Made by a program: the position numbers and the translations under genes. 64,000 bases of DNA from Paralithodes platypus (lineage: Eukaryota; Arthropoda; Malacostraca; Decapoda; Lithodidae), in assembly GCA_032716605.1 (NCBI GenBank), contig CM064502.1:38192895-38256894 (forward strand), in the 5' to 3' direction. The notes beneath the pieces were generated by a model, which had not been told where the DNA came from, did no database searches, and saw only the letters and a list, made by a program, of their open reading frames with translations. Each line of letters begins with the position of its first letter. The first letter of the stretch is position 1. Below, in pieces: positions 63,531 to 64,000 of the stretch.

Positions 63531-63748
63531 TTAACCTTATGACGATCTTGCTGCATTATGATACTTATATAATTTTAGTTTTGATTAGACAATAATATAT
63601 AGGTCAGGAAGGATCTGTGGGAGTTATAAGGGCAAAGACTGGCCTAATCAACCCTCTGACATCCGTATCGCATTGCAACTTTGAATAAAATCGTCTGATG
63701 ATACCCAAAATATGCTGTCAAAAAGCGTCATAATCTTCAAGGGGTTAA
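63531..63748. mobile_element. TTAA foldback MITE, diverged copy M7 (218 bp)
   Basis: It starts TTAACCTTATGACG and ends CGTCATAATCTTCAAGGGGTTAA-type sequence (inverted CGTCATAA/TTATGACG). The inner arm GTCAGGAAGGATCTGTGGGA matches the family arm. Confidence 0.6.
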
Positions 63749-64000
63749 GAAAACTGTTAAACCCTGCCCAAGATATATTTCCTAAATTGATAAAAATAAT
63801 TTGTTGAGGGCTAAATATGATAAATCCATCTATCCTGGTCTACTATAGTTAATCTTGAGGCACAGATTACCGCTGTGATCGTTACTCGTTCACGATATTG
63901 ATGTTAGTTTATATCAATACCTTTTACATAAAAGGAAAAAGAAACTCAGGAATTGAGAATTTGTAATTATGTAGAAATTCCTCAGCCAAGAAGCAATTTG
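63749..64000. other. Terminal AT-rich sequence
   Basis: No gene or repeat recognised to the end of the window. Confidence 0.5.

Overview
This is a eukaryotic, invertebrate-type genomic window. It is most likely from a crustacean or other arthropod, which I infer from the transposon mix and not from any diagnostic host gene. It holds almost no host coding sequence. It is a nested graveyard of mobile elements in AT-rich DNA with long (AT)n and (CT)n microsatellites. The only good host-gene candidate is one minus-strand exon of a C-type lectin-like domain (30542-30736). An orphan minus-strand ORF (57691-58260) may be a second host exon.

Layout. 1-3771: a minisatellite derived from a LINE 3' end, a foldback repeat, a higher-order tandem array and a dispersed repeat. 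3782-10829: a BEL/Pao LTR retrotransposon (BEL-1) with both LTRs, a tRNA-His-type primer site and a decayed gag-pol. It sits inside the 5' LTR of a second element. 10835-19832: a Ty3/Gypsy element with the unusual Gmr1-type order, integrase upstream of reverse transcriptase. Its RT is split at the catalytic motif by a 5'-truncated LINE. 20237-28695: a second, distinct BEL/Pao element (BEL-2) carrying two further insertions. 28800-30140: a decayed LINE with a PHD-like finger. 30980-40300: a field of short non-autonomous elements, namely 214-bp TTAA-flanked foldback MITEs, a second family with a GC-rich hairpin, tRNA-derived SINEs, LINE tails and a 1.8-kb solo LTR.

40555-44843: P-element territory. 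There is a fragment of one P-like transposase, followed by a nearly complete 3.1-kb P element with 26-bp terminal inverted repeats and a perfect 8-bp target duplication (CATAGACC). 45215-46215: a 42-bp tandem array and about 0.4 kb of (AT)n. 46803-49114: a LINE with an almost intact EN/RT ORF and a 7-bp target duplication; the unoccupied paralogous site lies at 59480. 49500-56148 (minus strand): an endogenous-retrovirus-like Gypsy element with gag, pol and an F-type fusion envelope gene. Its RT core is deleted, env is broken and both LTRs are missing. 56149-57640: another LINE inserted in its gag. 60150-60905: the 3' end of a CR1/L2-like LINE. 61215-62390: a 69-bp satellite of 17 copies that stays open as a 402-codon frame.

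No autonomous element here looks fully functional. Of the reverse-transcriptase catalytic sites that can be located, only the LINE at 46803-49114 keeps an intact Y-A-D-D. The others are interrupted, deleted, frameshifted, or of the Y-I-D-N type in both BEL elements. The most notable items are the P element with complete termini, the F-type env in a Gypsy element, the Gmr1-type element and the TTAA foldback MITE family.
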